From the NCBI GenBank assembly GCA_934180065.1, contig CAKPRA010000019.1, positions 1-31,955 of the forward strand: a stretch of DNA of 31,955 nt, given 5' to 3'. A model generated the notes under the pieces. That model saw only the letters and a list, made by a program, of their open reading frames with translations. It did no database searches and was not told where the DNA came from. Numbering within the stretch: position 1 is the first letter of the stretch; every line of letters starts with the position of its first letter. This document shows, piece by piece, positions 24,129-31,955 of this stretch. This DNA is from an uncultured Clostridia bacterium (lineage in GTDB: Bacteria; Bacillota; Clostridia; TANB77; CAG-508). The translations under genes and the position numbers were made by a program.

Positions 24129-25994
24129 ATGACAAAAGAAATGAATACAAGTGAAGATATGGAGAATCAGGTAAGAAATGTAAAAAGAGAGTACAAAGGA
24201 AAAATAACTAATAGAAAAACAAAAAGAAATATTGGTGATAAAAAAGAAATTGCTGAAAACAAAATAAATACTAAAAAAGTTGCAAAAAGAAAGACTGATA
24301 TTAAGAAAAAAGAATCTGAATATGATTTTAAATTTAAAAAGGGAAAATTAAAAATTATACCATTAGGTGGTCTTGAAGAAATAGGAAAAAATATAACAGT
24401 TTTTGAGTATGAAGATGAAATGGTTTTAGTAGATTGTGGATTAGAGTTCCCGGAAGATAGTATGCTTGGGGTAGACATGGTAATACCAGATGTTACTTAT
24501 CTTGAAAGAAATAAAGAAAAACTAAAGGGATTAGTTGTAACACATGGTCATGAAGATCATATTGGTTCAATACCATATGTTTTGAAAAAAGTTAATATGC
24601 CAATATATGCTACTAAATTAACAATAGGGTTAATAAAAAATAAGTTAGAAGAGCATAAATTACTTCGTAAAACAAAATTAAGAGAAGTTAATCAAGGTGA
24701 AACTGTTAAATTTGGAAAAATACAGGTTGAATTTATTCGTAGTTCACATAGCATACCAGATTCTGTAATGTTAGCAATTAAAACACCAGCTGGAACAGTT
24801 CTTCATACAGGTGATTTTAAAATTGATTACACGCCAATAGATGGTCAAGTTATGGATTTCGGAAGAATTGCAGAGCTTGGAAATCAAGGAATTTTAGCTT
24901 TAATGTCAGACAGTACAAATTCAGAAAGAAAAGGATACACAATGTCTGAAAGTACAGTTGGAGATGTGTTTGAAAAATTATTCCAAAATTGTACAAAAAG
25001 AATTGTTGTTGCAACATTTGCTTCAAATGTTCACAGAATTCAACAAATATTAAATTCAGCTGTTAAACACAATAGAAAAGTTGCTGTTTGTGGTAGAAGT
25101 ATGATAAATATGATTGAAACAGCTACATCTTTAGGCTATATACAAGTGCCTGAAAAAACTTTTATTGATATAGATATGATTAAAAATTATAATGATGATC
25201 AATTGGTAATTATAACAACAGGAAGTCAAGGAGAAGCAATGTCAGCTTTAACTAGAATGGCATCAGGTGAGCATAAAAAAATAGTTATAACACCAAATGA
25301 TTTAGTTATAATTTCAGCAACACCAATACCTGGAAATGAAAAATTAGTTTCAAAGGTTATAGATGACTTAATGCAAATTGGAGCAGAAGTTGTATATAGT
25401 GCATTAGAGGACGTTCATGTTTCAGGCCATGCTTGTCAAGAAGAGCAAAAATTAATAATGGCTCTAGCTAGACCTAAATATTTTATTCCAGTGCATGGAG
25501 AATATAGACAACTAATGGCTCATAGCGAAACTGCACAAGAAATGGGAATTCCAAAAGAGAATATTTTCTTAATGAAAAATGGTAGAGTTTTGGAAATGAA
25601 TGAAAAAGAAGCTAAACTTACGGGAGCTGTACCATCTGGAAAAATATTAGTAGATGGATTAGGTGTTGGAGATGTTGGAAATATAGTTTTAAGAGATAGA
25701 CAACACTTATCTCAAGATGGATTAATTATAATTGTTATGACAATGGATGGAACTTCAGGTGAAATAGTTTCAGGTCCAGATGTTATTTCAAGAGGATTTG
25801 TCTATGTTAGAGAATCTGAAAATTTAATGGATGATGTTAAAAGACAAATTCGTGAAGAGGTAAAAAAATTCGAGAATAAAAACATTACTGATTGGGCTAC
25901 AATAAAGACAGCATTAAAAGATAATTTGCGTGAATATATATTCCAAAAAACAAAACGTAATCCGATGATATTACCAATTATAATGGAAGTTTAA
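24129..25994 (+). CDS. rnj: Ribonuclease J
   Basis: 621 residues, ribosome site AAGGAG. It is a metallo-beta-lactamase/beta-CASP nuclease with 5'-3' exo- and endonuclease activity in mRNA decay and rRNA maturation. The core begins at ~residue 74 (KLKIIPLGGLEEIGKN). The metal site is HGHEDH (H139, H141, D143, H144), followed by SSHSIPDSVM, HTGDFK, SDSTNSERKG, and the beta-CASP motifs ATFASNVHRIQQI, TGSQGE and VHVSGHACQEE. HGEY closes the metal site. Compared with the usual ~555 residues there is a ~65-residue lysine-rich N-terminal extension. The long leader suggests post-transcriptional control. A terminator follows at 26003-26048. Confidence 0.96.
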   Translation: MTKEMNTSEDMENQVRNVKREYKGKITNRKTKRNIGDKKEIAENKINTKKVAKRKTDIKKKESEYDFKFKKGKLKIIPLGGLEEIGKNITVFEYEDEMVLVDCGLEFPEDSMLGVDMVIPDVTYLERNKEKLKGLVVTHGHEDHIGSIPYVLKKVNMPIYATKLTIGLIKNKLEEHKLLRKTKLREVNQGETVKFGKIQVEFIRSSHSIPDSVMLAIKTPAGTVLHTGDFKIDYTPIDGQVMDFGRIAELGNQGILALMSDSTNSERKGYTMSESTVGDVFEKLFQNCTKRIVVATFASNVHRIQQILNSAVKHNRKVAVCGRSMINMIETATSLGYIQVPEKTFIDIDMIKNYNDDQLVIITTGSQGEAMSALTRMASGEHKKIVITPNDLVIISATPIPGNEKLVSKVIDDLMQIGAEVVYSALEDVHVSGHACQEEQKLIMALARPKYFIPVHGEYRQLMAHSETAQEMGIPKENIFLMKNGRVLEMNEKEAKLTGAVPSGKILVDGLGVGDVGNIVLRDRQHLSQDGLIIIVMTMDGTSGEIVSGPDVISRGFVYVRESENLMDDVKRQIREEVKKFENKNITDWATIKTALKDNLREYIFQKTKRNPMILPIIMEV

Positions 25995-26002
25995 ATTTAG
26001 AA

Positions 26003-26048
26003 ACAGGGTAAAGATTTAAGTTAAATTAAATTTTTACCCTGTCTTTTT
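26003..26048 (+). terminator. Intrinsic terminator of rnj
   Basis: ACAGGGTAAA (26003-26012) pairs with TTTACCCTGT (26033-26042), with further A/T pairing inside. CTTTTT follows. Confidence 0.9.
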
Positions 26049-26068
26049 AGTTAGCAATTTTAGCACAT

Positions 26069-26097
26069 TTAACGAATAATGTACAAATTCATATAAT
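26069..26097 (+). promoter_or_regulatory. Probable promoter of the C39-like peptidase gene
   Basis: TTAACG (26069-26074) and TATAAT (26092-26097) with a 17-nt spacer, about 42 nt before the TTG start. Confidence 0.55.
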
Positions 26098-26138
26098 ATA
26101 AGGTATGCCTATTACTGGTATATGTAAGGAGAAATAAT

Positions 26139-27215
26139 TTGAAAAATAAAAGAATATTAAAAATAGTAATTATAATCTCATCAATAATATTTTTATTTTT
26201 TCCCAATATAGAATCTTTTAATAATTTTTCATATGCAGAAGAAAAAAATGAAGAGAGCATAGAAAAGATTGATAAAATAGATTTAACTACTAAAGAAATT
26301 ATTGAATGTAGCAAAGATAATCCTTGTTATATAGATGAAAAAGAAATCGAAATAGATGCACAAGTTGGACAAGAAAATATAAGTTTTGATGGAGAAAACA
26401 ATCAAAATGGAGCTAATTTATTAGGAGAATATAAAGGTTTAACTTATTATTCGCAAGCTGATTCAAGATGGGCAAATACGCCATATACTATAACCGGAAA
26501 TTCATCTCAAACAATGAAATCTAGCGGGTGTGGACCAACAGTAGCTGCAATGATTGTTTCAAGTGCAAAAGGGTCAATATTACCAAATGAAATGGCAAAA
26601 ATTTTCGTAAATAGAGGATATAGAACCAAAAATAGTGGAACTGCTTGGAGTGCATTTTCATTTATTGCAGACTATTTTGAATTTAGAGAATTTTATACAA
26701 CATCTTCATTTAATGAAGCTATGAATTATTTGAGTAAAAAAAATGAAAATGGAACTAATAAATATTATATAGTAGCTAGTTGTGGAAACGGATTATTTAC
26801 AAATGGAGGTCATTATGTTGTGCTTACAAGCTTAAATGAAAATACTATTCATATATATGATCCATATTTATATAATTGTAAGTTTAATATATCATCAAGA
26901 AGAAATGCGAATGTAATTACTTCAGGAAATAATGTGTATGTGGAAACACAAAGTTTTAAGAAATATGCAAATTATAAAAATTTTTGGATATTTTCAAATG
27001 ATAGTGAAGGAAGTCAAGCCATTAGTGAGATAAATAGAATTGATAATATAAATTATGAAAGATATGTTGCAACTAAAAGTTCAAATTTAAATGTAAGGGA
27101 AAGTAATAATATTAAAAGTAATATAATTATAAAATTAAAAAAGGGAACTAAAGTAAACGTTATAGAAATAAAGGGCCATACGCAAATCTTAAATGGCTGT
27201 GAATATCAATGTTGA
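26139..27215 (+). CDS. Secreted C39-like cysteine peptidase with incomplete SH3 domain
   Basis: 358 codons from TTG 26139, supported by AAGGAG 7 nt upstream. An N-terminal signal peptide (KRILKIVIIISSIIFLFFPN, then …FSYAEE) sends it out of the cell. Residues ~105-290 match the C39-like family 2 papain fold: SSGCGPTVAAMIV (C131), NGGHYVVL (H225) and IYDPY (D241) make a likely triad. Residues ~310-358 are a bacterial SH3 domain (YVATKSSNLNVRESNN, LKKGTKVNVIE) that normally binds cell wall. The SH3 domain breaks off without its last strand: it ends HTQILNGCEYQC. The +1 frame from 27199 reads VNINVDCINLL, like the missing end, so a small frameshift near 27195-27204 is possible. Confidence 0.8.
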   Translation: MKNKRILKIVIIISSIIFLFFPNIESFNNFSYAEEKNEESIEKIDKIDLTTKEIIECSKDNPCYIDEKEIEIDAQVGQENISFDGENNQNGANLLGEYKGLTYYSQADSRWANTPYTITGNSSQTMKSSGCGPTVAAMIVSSAKGSILPNEMAKIFVNRGYRTKNSGTAWSAFSFIADYFEFREFYTTSSFNEAMNYLSKKNENGTNKYYIVASCGNGLFTNGGHYVVLTSLNENTIHIYDPYLYNCKFNISSRRNANVITSGNNVYVETQSFKKYANYKNFWIFSNDSEGSQAISEINRIDNINYERYVATKSSNLNVRESNNIKSNIIIKLKKGTKVNVIEIKGHTQILNGCEYQC

Positions 27216-27230
27216 CTGTATAAATTTATT

Positions 27231-27257
27231 AATCATCTATTGCCAAAAGATGATTTT
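27231..27257 (+). terminator. Weak terminator-like hairpin overlapping the gltX promoter
   Basis: AATCATCT (27231-27238) pairs with AGATGATT (27248-27255), followed by only TT then ACA. The hairpin covers the -35 element of the next promoter. Confidence 0.45.
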
Positions 27258-27268
27258 ACATATATAAT
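27240..27268 (+). promoter_or_regulatory. Sigma-A-type promoter of gltX-hisS
   Basis: TTGCCA (27240-27245) and TATAAT (27263-27268) with a 17-nt spacer. The -35 is identical to that of the Mn riboswitch promoter. No T-box leader is seen between here and the gltX ATG. Confidence 0.7.
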
Positions 27269-27307
27269 AGATACAAAATTTTAAAAGCAAAGGGATGATA
27301 AACAATT

Positions 27308-28945
27308 ATGGATTATAAAGAATTAGCAAATTTGATATTTCCAGATGCAAAGGATATATCATATTATGAAGAAAAATATCCAGAAAGAAATTTACCAGAA
27401 GGAGCAATAGTAACAAGATTTGCACCAAGTCCAACTGGATATGTACATATAGGAGGATTATACCAATCATTAGTTGCAAAAATGTCAGCTAAAAGAACAG
27501 GAGGAGTATTCTTTTTAAGAATTGAAGATACTGATCAAAAAAGAAAAGTAGAAAATGGTGTTACAGATATAGTAAATTCATTAAAAGTATTTGATATGGC
27601 TCCAGATGAAGGAATGATTTCTGAAACAGAATGGACAGGAGAATATGGTCCATATATTCAATCAGAAAGAAAAGAAATATATCAAGCATATGCAAAATAT
27701 ATGATAGAGCAAGGAAAAGCATATCCATGTTTTTGTACTCCAGAGCAAGAAGAAGAGCGAAACAAAGTACAACTAGATGCAAAAATAAGACCAGGATATT
27801 ATGGTGTATGGGCTAAATGTAGAAATTTAACATTAGATGAAATGGCAGAAAAAATAAAAGCAGGTGTTCCATATGTTATAAGATTCAAATCAACAGGAAG
27901 AGAAGACAGAAAAATACAAATATCAGATGGAATAAAAGGAAAGATTACATTCCCAGAATATGATATAGATATAGTTATAATAAAATCAGATGGACTTCCA
28001 ACATATCATTTTGCACATATGGTTGATGATCATTTAATGAGAACAACACATGTAATAAGAGGTGATGAATGGTTACCTTCAGTACCACTTCATGTACAAT
28101 TATTTAAAGAAGCGGGATTTAAAGCACCAAAGTATTGCCATATTTCTCCTATGATGAAAAACGACAATGGAAATAAACGTAAATTAAGTAAAAGAAAAGA
28201 TCCTGAAGCAGCTGTTTCATATTATGATGAATTAGGTGTACCACCAGATGCTGTTAAAGAATACTTATTAAATATAGCAAATTCAACATTTGAAAATTGG
28301 AGAAAACAAAATAAAGATGCAAGTATAGAAGATTTTGACTTTCATCTAAACAAAATGAGTGTTAGTGGTGCATTATTTGATATGGTAAAATTATTTGATG
28401 TTGCTAAAATTGTAATTTCAAGATATTCAGCAGAAAAAGTATATAATGATTCATATGCTTGGGCTAAAAAATATGACGAAGAGCTAGTTAAATTATTAGA
28501 AAATAAAGATTATGCTTTAAAAGTTCTTGGAATTGAAAGAGGAAATGCAAAACCAAGAAAAGATATAGCAAAATGGTCAGATTTAAAAGAAAACATTTCA
28601 TATATGTATAATGAAGAATTTGATAAAATAACAGAGCTTGACTTTGGAAAAGTAACAGATAAAGACTTGGCAAATAAAATATCAAAATTATATGCTGAAA
28701 AATATTTCGACATAAATGATGATAAACAAACATGGTTCGACAAAATGAAAGACTTAGCAGAAGAAGTAGGATTTGCTCGTGAAGTAAAAGAATGGAAAGC
28801 TGAGCCAGAAAAATGGCCAGGACATGTTGGAGATATAAGCTCTGTAATAAGAGCAAAATTAACCGGAAGATTAAATACACCAGACTTATACGAAATAATA
28901 AAAGTATTAGGTAAAGATGAGGTACTAAGAAGATTAACAAAATAA
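27308..28945 (+). CDS. gltX: Glutamyl-tRNA synthetase
   Basis: 545 residues, class I synthetase charging tRNA-Glu. RFAPSPTGYVHIGG carries the HIGH-equivalent (H47-G50), and FFLRIEDTDQKRK is the family motif after it. YPCFCTPEQEEE with later GVWAKC fits the zinc-binding insertion. YHFAHMVDDHLMRTTHVIRGDEWLPSVPLH and KLSKRKDP (K292-R296) complete the active site. It is slightly longer than the common ~490-residue form because of its C-terminal anticodon-binding region. It shares a transcript with hisS, 25 nt downstream. Whether it also misacylates tRNA-Gln cannot be told from here. Confidence 0.94.
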   Translation: MDYKELANLIFPDAKDISYYEEKYPERNLPEGAIVTRFAPSPTGYVHIGGLYQSLVAKMSAKRTGGVFFLRIEDTDQKRKVENGVTDIVNSLKVFDMAPDEGMISETEWTGEYGPYIQSERKEIYQAYAKYMIEQGKAYPCFCTPEQEEERNKVQLDAKIRPGYYGVWAKCRNLTLDEMAEKIKAGVPYVIRFKSTGREDRKIQISDGIKGKITFPEYDIDIVIIKSDGLPTYHFAHMVDDHLMRTTHVIRGDEWLPSVPLHVQLFKEAGFKAPKYCHISPMMKNDNGNKRKLSKRKDPEAAVSYYDELGVPPDAVKEYLLNIANSTFENWRKQNKDASIEDFDFHLNKMSVSGALFDMVKLFDVAKIVISRYSAEKVYNDSYAWAKKYDEELVKLLENKDYALKVLGIERGNAKPRKDIAKWSDLKENISYMYNEEFDKITELDFGKVTDKDLANKISKLYAEKYFDINDDKQTWFDKMKDLAEEVGFAREVKEWKAEPEKWPGHVGDISSVIRAKLTGRLNTPDLYEIIKVLGKDEVLRRLTK

Positions 28946-28970
28946 ACACAATTAAAAGGAGGGTTGCTAT

Positions 28971-30269
28971 ATGGAAATAGAGAATGTAAAAGGTGGATAT
29001 GATTATTTACCAGAAGAGCAAAAAATTAGAAATTATATAAATGATACATTGAAAACCGTTTTCGAAGAATATGGTTATGCATCAATTGAAACTCCGATTT
29101 TATGTTATTATGATATTTTGGCTGGAAAATATGATGAAAGCAATGATTTATTAAATGAGATATATAAATTATCAGATCAGGGAAAACGAAAATTAGGATT
29201 AAGATATGATTTAACAGTTCCTTTTTCAAAATTAATAGCATTAAACAAAAATAAAATAACAATGCCATTTAAAAGATATGAAATAGCAAAAGTTTTTAGA
29301 GATGGACCAATAAAAGCTGGACGTGATAGAGAATTTACGCAATGCGATGTTGATGTTGTTGGAATTGAAGGACAAATGATAGAAGCGGAACTAGTAAGTT
29401 TATATGTTGAAGCATTTAAAAAACTAGAAATAGATGTTGAAATTAAATATAATAGTAGAAAGTTGATGAATGGATTAATTTTAGAATGTGGAGTAGCTGA
29501 TGAGTTAACTTCTAAAACTATTACTATTATAGATAAGATTGAGAAATTATCTAAGGCCGATTTTAATAAAGCTCTATTAGAAATAGGGTTAAATGAAAAG
29601 CAATCTGAAAAACTACAAGAATATTTTTCATTATCATTAGAGCAAATAAGTGAAATGTTTAAAAATTCAGAAAATGTAGTATTAAATGAAGGATTAAAAG
29701 AGCTTAATGAATTAAATGACTATTTAACAGTTTTAAATTTGCAAAATTATTGTAAATTTACTTCTTCATTGGCAAGAGGACAGGATTATTATACTGGAAC
29801 TGTATTTGAAGTATATGAGAAAAACGGAAAGTTAAACTGCAGTATTGGAGGCGGAGGTAGATATGATAAAATTATTACTGATTTTATCAATGATGGAAAT
29901 GTATACCCTGCTGTAGGTGTAAGTTTTGGATTAACTTCATTATATGAAATATTAAAAGATAGAGCAGAATTTAGCTCTAAATCATTATTAGATTTTTATA
30001 TTATTCCAATGGGAACTGAAAAAGAAAGTTTAAAATTAGCAATTGAATTAAGAAAACAAGGATATAAAGTAGATATAAGCATGAATGGTAGAAAATTGAA
30101 GAAATGCTTAGATTATGCCAATAAAGCCAATATACCATATGTAATAGTATTAGGAGAAGATGAAATTAATAATAATAAATTTGTTATAAAAGATATGATT
30201 AATAAGAACCAAACAGAGCTCACTTTTAATGATATTAAAGACATAAGTAAGATATTAGTTAAAGATTAG
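28971..30269 (+). CDS. hisS: Histidyl-tRNA synthetase
   Basis: 432 residues, strong AAAGGAGG ribosome site. Class II synthetase. LRYDLTVPFSKLIA and the motif 2 region RYEIAKVFRDGPIKAGRDREFTQCDVDVVG are clear. The histidine-specific LARGQDYYTGTVFEV and motif 3 GGGGRYDKI followed by PAVGVSFGLTSL are intact. The C-terminal HGTP anticodon-binding domain starts about 335 (DFYIIPMG). The form GPIKAGRDREFTQCD resembles the eukaryote/archaea-like HisRS group. The HisZ paralog would lack some histidine-binding residues, which are present here. Second gene after gltX, ending at a strong terminator. Confidence 0.9.
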   Translation: MEIENVKGGYDYLPEEQKIRNYINDTLKTVFEEYGYASIETPILCYYDILAGKYDESNDLLNEIYKLSDQGKRKLGLRYDLTVPFSKLIALNKNKITMPFKRYEIAKVFRDGPIKAGRDREFTQCDVDVVGIEGQMIEAELVSLYVEAFKKLEIDVEIKYNSRKLMNGLILECGVADELTSKTITIIDKIEKLSKADFNKALLEIGLNEKQSEKLQEYFSLSLEQISEMFKNSENVVLNEGLKELNELNDYLTVLNLQNYCKFTSSLARGQDYYTGTVFEVYEKNGKLNCSIGGGGRYDKIITDFINDGNVYPAVGVSFGLTSLYEILKDRAEFSSKSLLDFYIIPMGTEKESLKLAIELRKQGYKVDISMNGRKLKKCLDYANKANIPYVIVLGEDEINNNKFVIKDMINKNQTELTFNDIKDISKILVKD

Positions 30270-30278
30270 TTAAAAATC

Positions 30279-30310
30279 AAAATGAAGAGCAGAAAAATGC
30301 TCTTCATTTT
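30279..30310 (+). terminator. Intrinsic terminator after hisS
   Basis: AAAATGAAGAGCA (30279-30291) pairs perfectly with TGCTCTTCATTTT (30298-30310) around a 6-nt loop, with a T4 end. Confidence 0.88.
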
Positions 30311-30340
30311 AGTATAAATTGAAAAAGGAAGTGCATAATT

Positions 30341-30523
30341 ATGTTATATAATGTAGGAGATATAGTTAGAACAAAGAAACAGCATCCTTGTGGAAGTAAA
30401 TTGTGGGAAATAACAAGAGTTGGTGTTGATTTTAAATTAAAATGTATAGGTTGTGGACATGTTATTATTTTACCTAGAGAAAAAGCAATGAAGGCAATTA
30501 CGAAAAAGATTGATAAAGATTAA
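30341..30523 (+). CDS. DUF951 family protein
   Basis: 60 residues, AAAGGAAG ribosome site. It matches the conserved DUF951 layout: GDIVRTKKQHPCGSKLWEITRVGVDFKLKCIGCGHVI, with C17 and the CIGC pair (C35, C38) plus H15 and H40 as possible metal ligands, then LPREKAMKAI. Small cytosolic protein, widespread in Firmicutes, with no established function. It lies alone between the hisS terminator and the rRNA promoters. Confidence 0.85.
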   Translation: MLYNVGDIVRTKKQHPCGSKLWEITRVGVDFKLKCIGCGHVIILPREKAMKAITKKIDKD

Positions 30524-30574
30524 GATTATATTAAAAAATAGATTAGAAAAAAACGAAAAAAGACAAAAAATGTA

Positions 30575-30606
30575 TTGACAATGAAATTAGTGTGTGATAA
30601 TATAAT
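30575..30606 (+). promoter_or_regulatory. rRNA promoter P1
   Basis: Perfect TTGACA at 30575-30580. The -10 lies within 30596-30606 (GATAAT, TAATAT or TATAAT; TAATAT at 30598-30603 gives 17-nt spacing). Confidence 0.75.
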
Positions 30607-30735
30607 CGAGTACTGGGAATGAGGAACAAGAGCACAGAGAAAAGCTAATAAATTGTAACGATTGAATAGAGTGATGTTAAATTTTTAGCATAAAAAAATC
30701 AATATAAAAATTATTGAAAAAAATAAAAAAATGTG

Positions 30736-30764
30736 TTGACAAATTCTCATCAAGATGGTATCAT
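30736..30764 (+). promoter_or_regulatory. rRNA promoter P2
   Basis: TTGACA (30736-30741) and TATCAT (30759-30764), 17-nt spacer, preceded by TGG so an extended -10. Confidence 0.8.
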
Positions 30765-30806
30765 AAACAAGTACTTAGCGAGAGATAAAACATATTAAAT
30801 ATATGT

Positions 30807-30859
30807 AAATTAGTAATTGAACAACGAAGAAAAAACGCATACTAATTTATTATTTTTTT
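30807..30859 (+). terminator. Terminator-like hairpin between rRNA promoters P2 and P3
   Basis: AAATTAGTA (30807-30815) pairs with TACTAATTT (30840-30848), 24-nt loop, followed by ATTATTTTTTT. Transcripts from P1 and P2 must cross it; P3 lies beyond it. Confidence 0.5.
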
Positions 30860-30907
30860 ATGCCAAAAACGGTATAAAAAATAAAATAAAAATATTTAAA
30901 AAATATG

Positions 30908-30936
30908 TTGACATCGAGAGCAAAAAGTAGTACAAT
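30908..30936 (+). promoter_or_regulatory. rRNA promoter P3
   Basis: TTGACA (30908-30913) and TACAAT (30931-30936) with a 17-nt spacer. Start near 30943, about 170 nt before the mature 16S end. Confidence 0.82.
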
Positions 30937-31115
30937 ATAAATCGTTCACAGCGAGAGCAAAGAACGAAAAAGTACATTGAAAAGTAAACAATAAACCTTT
31001 TGAGAAACCAATCGAAGCGGTAGTTAATTGTACTACCTTAAAACAAAAACAATTATTATTTTAGAGCTTAAAACTCATAAAGTTGATTTTACAATCGAAA
31101 GATTTTAAGATACAA

Positions 31116-31955
<840 letters not shown>

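Larger units (their letters stand above)
30524..31115 (+). promoter_or_regulatory. rRNA operon control region with tandem promoters
   Basis: No gene lies in these ~590 nt. Three TTGACA-containing promoters, about 160-170 nt apart, lead to the 16S gene. Their early transcribed segments share motifs (GTACT…, AGCGAGAG). A GGTAGT/ACTACC hairpin is at 31019-31037. A terminator-like hairpin lies between P2 and P3. Confidence 0.85.

Noticed and set aside
27269..27307. T-box leader for gltX
   Set aside because: Only ~39 nt separate the promoter from the start codon and no T-box motif is present.

Overview
The window looks like a chromosome segment of a low-GC Clostridia bacterium, probably an uncultured gut-type lineage. 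The reasons are very AT-rich DNA, strong AGGAGG-type ribosome binding sites, frequent TTG and GTG starts, a V-type rather than F-type ATPase operon, RNase J, TypA, a DUF951 protein, and a Firmicutes-like 16S rRNA whose first ~840 nt end the window. Almost every gene lies on the + strand.

Region by region: 1-279 is the tail of an Rpn/PD-(D/E)XK nuclease-transposase gene. 409-3760 is an accessory locus: a 920-codon protein with a C-terminal HELGH zinc metalloprotease domain, then a small acidic protein of unknown function. The large gene looks like two once-coupled genes joined at a G6 tract, and its 3' end also looks frame-broken. 3860-6946 is a yybP-ykoY manganese riboswitch with its own promoter and terminator, controlling a P2-type cation ATPase. 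7126-7658 pairs thioredoxin with a mini ferredoxin-thioredoxin-reductase-like Fe-S protein. 7792-8205 is a degenerate GNAT protein. 8374-13581 holds a P-loop/Asp23-like protein, a Cmk-PlsC fusion, ribosomal protein S1 and TypA. 13632-14393 is an O-methyltransferase whose 3' end runs into a palindromic REP/MITE-like element.

14434-22803 is a nine-gene V-type ATPase operon in the order G/H-like stalk, C, I, K, F, E, A, B, D. It is followed by a membrane-anchored DUF3298 protein. A promoter at 23678-23706 starts a ~415-nt structured leader ahead of rnj (RNase J). Next come a secreted C39-like peptidase with a broken SH3 domain, gltX-hisS, a DUF951 protein, and three tandem promoters driving the 16S rRNA gene.

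Most of the window is core physiology: ion pumping, translation, RNA decay, lipid and nucleotide metabolism, redox. The least explained parts are the metalloprotease locus, the palindromic element at the methyltransferase end, the rnj leader with its evenly spaced hairpins, and the terminator-like hairpin between the rRNA promoters. Functional names rest on motif recognition by eye; no database search was possible.
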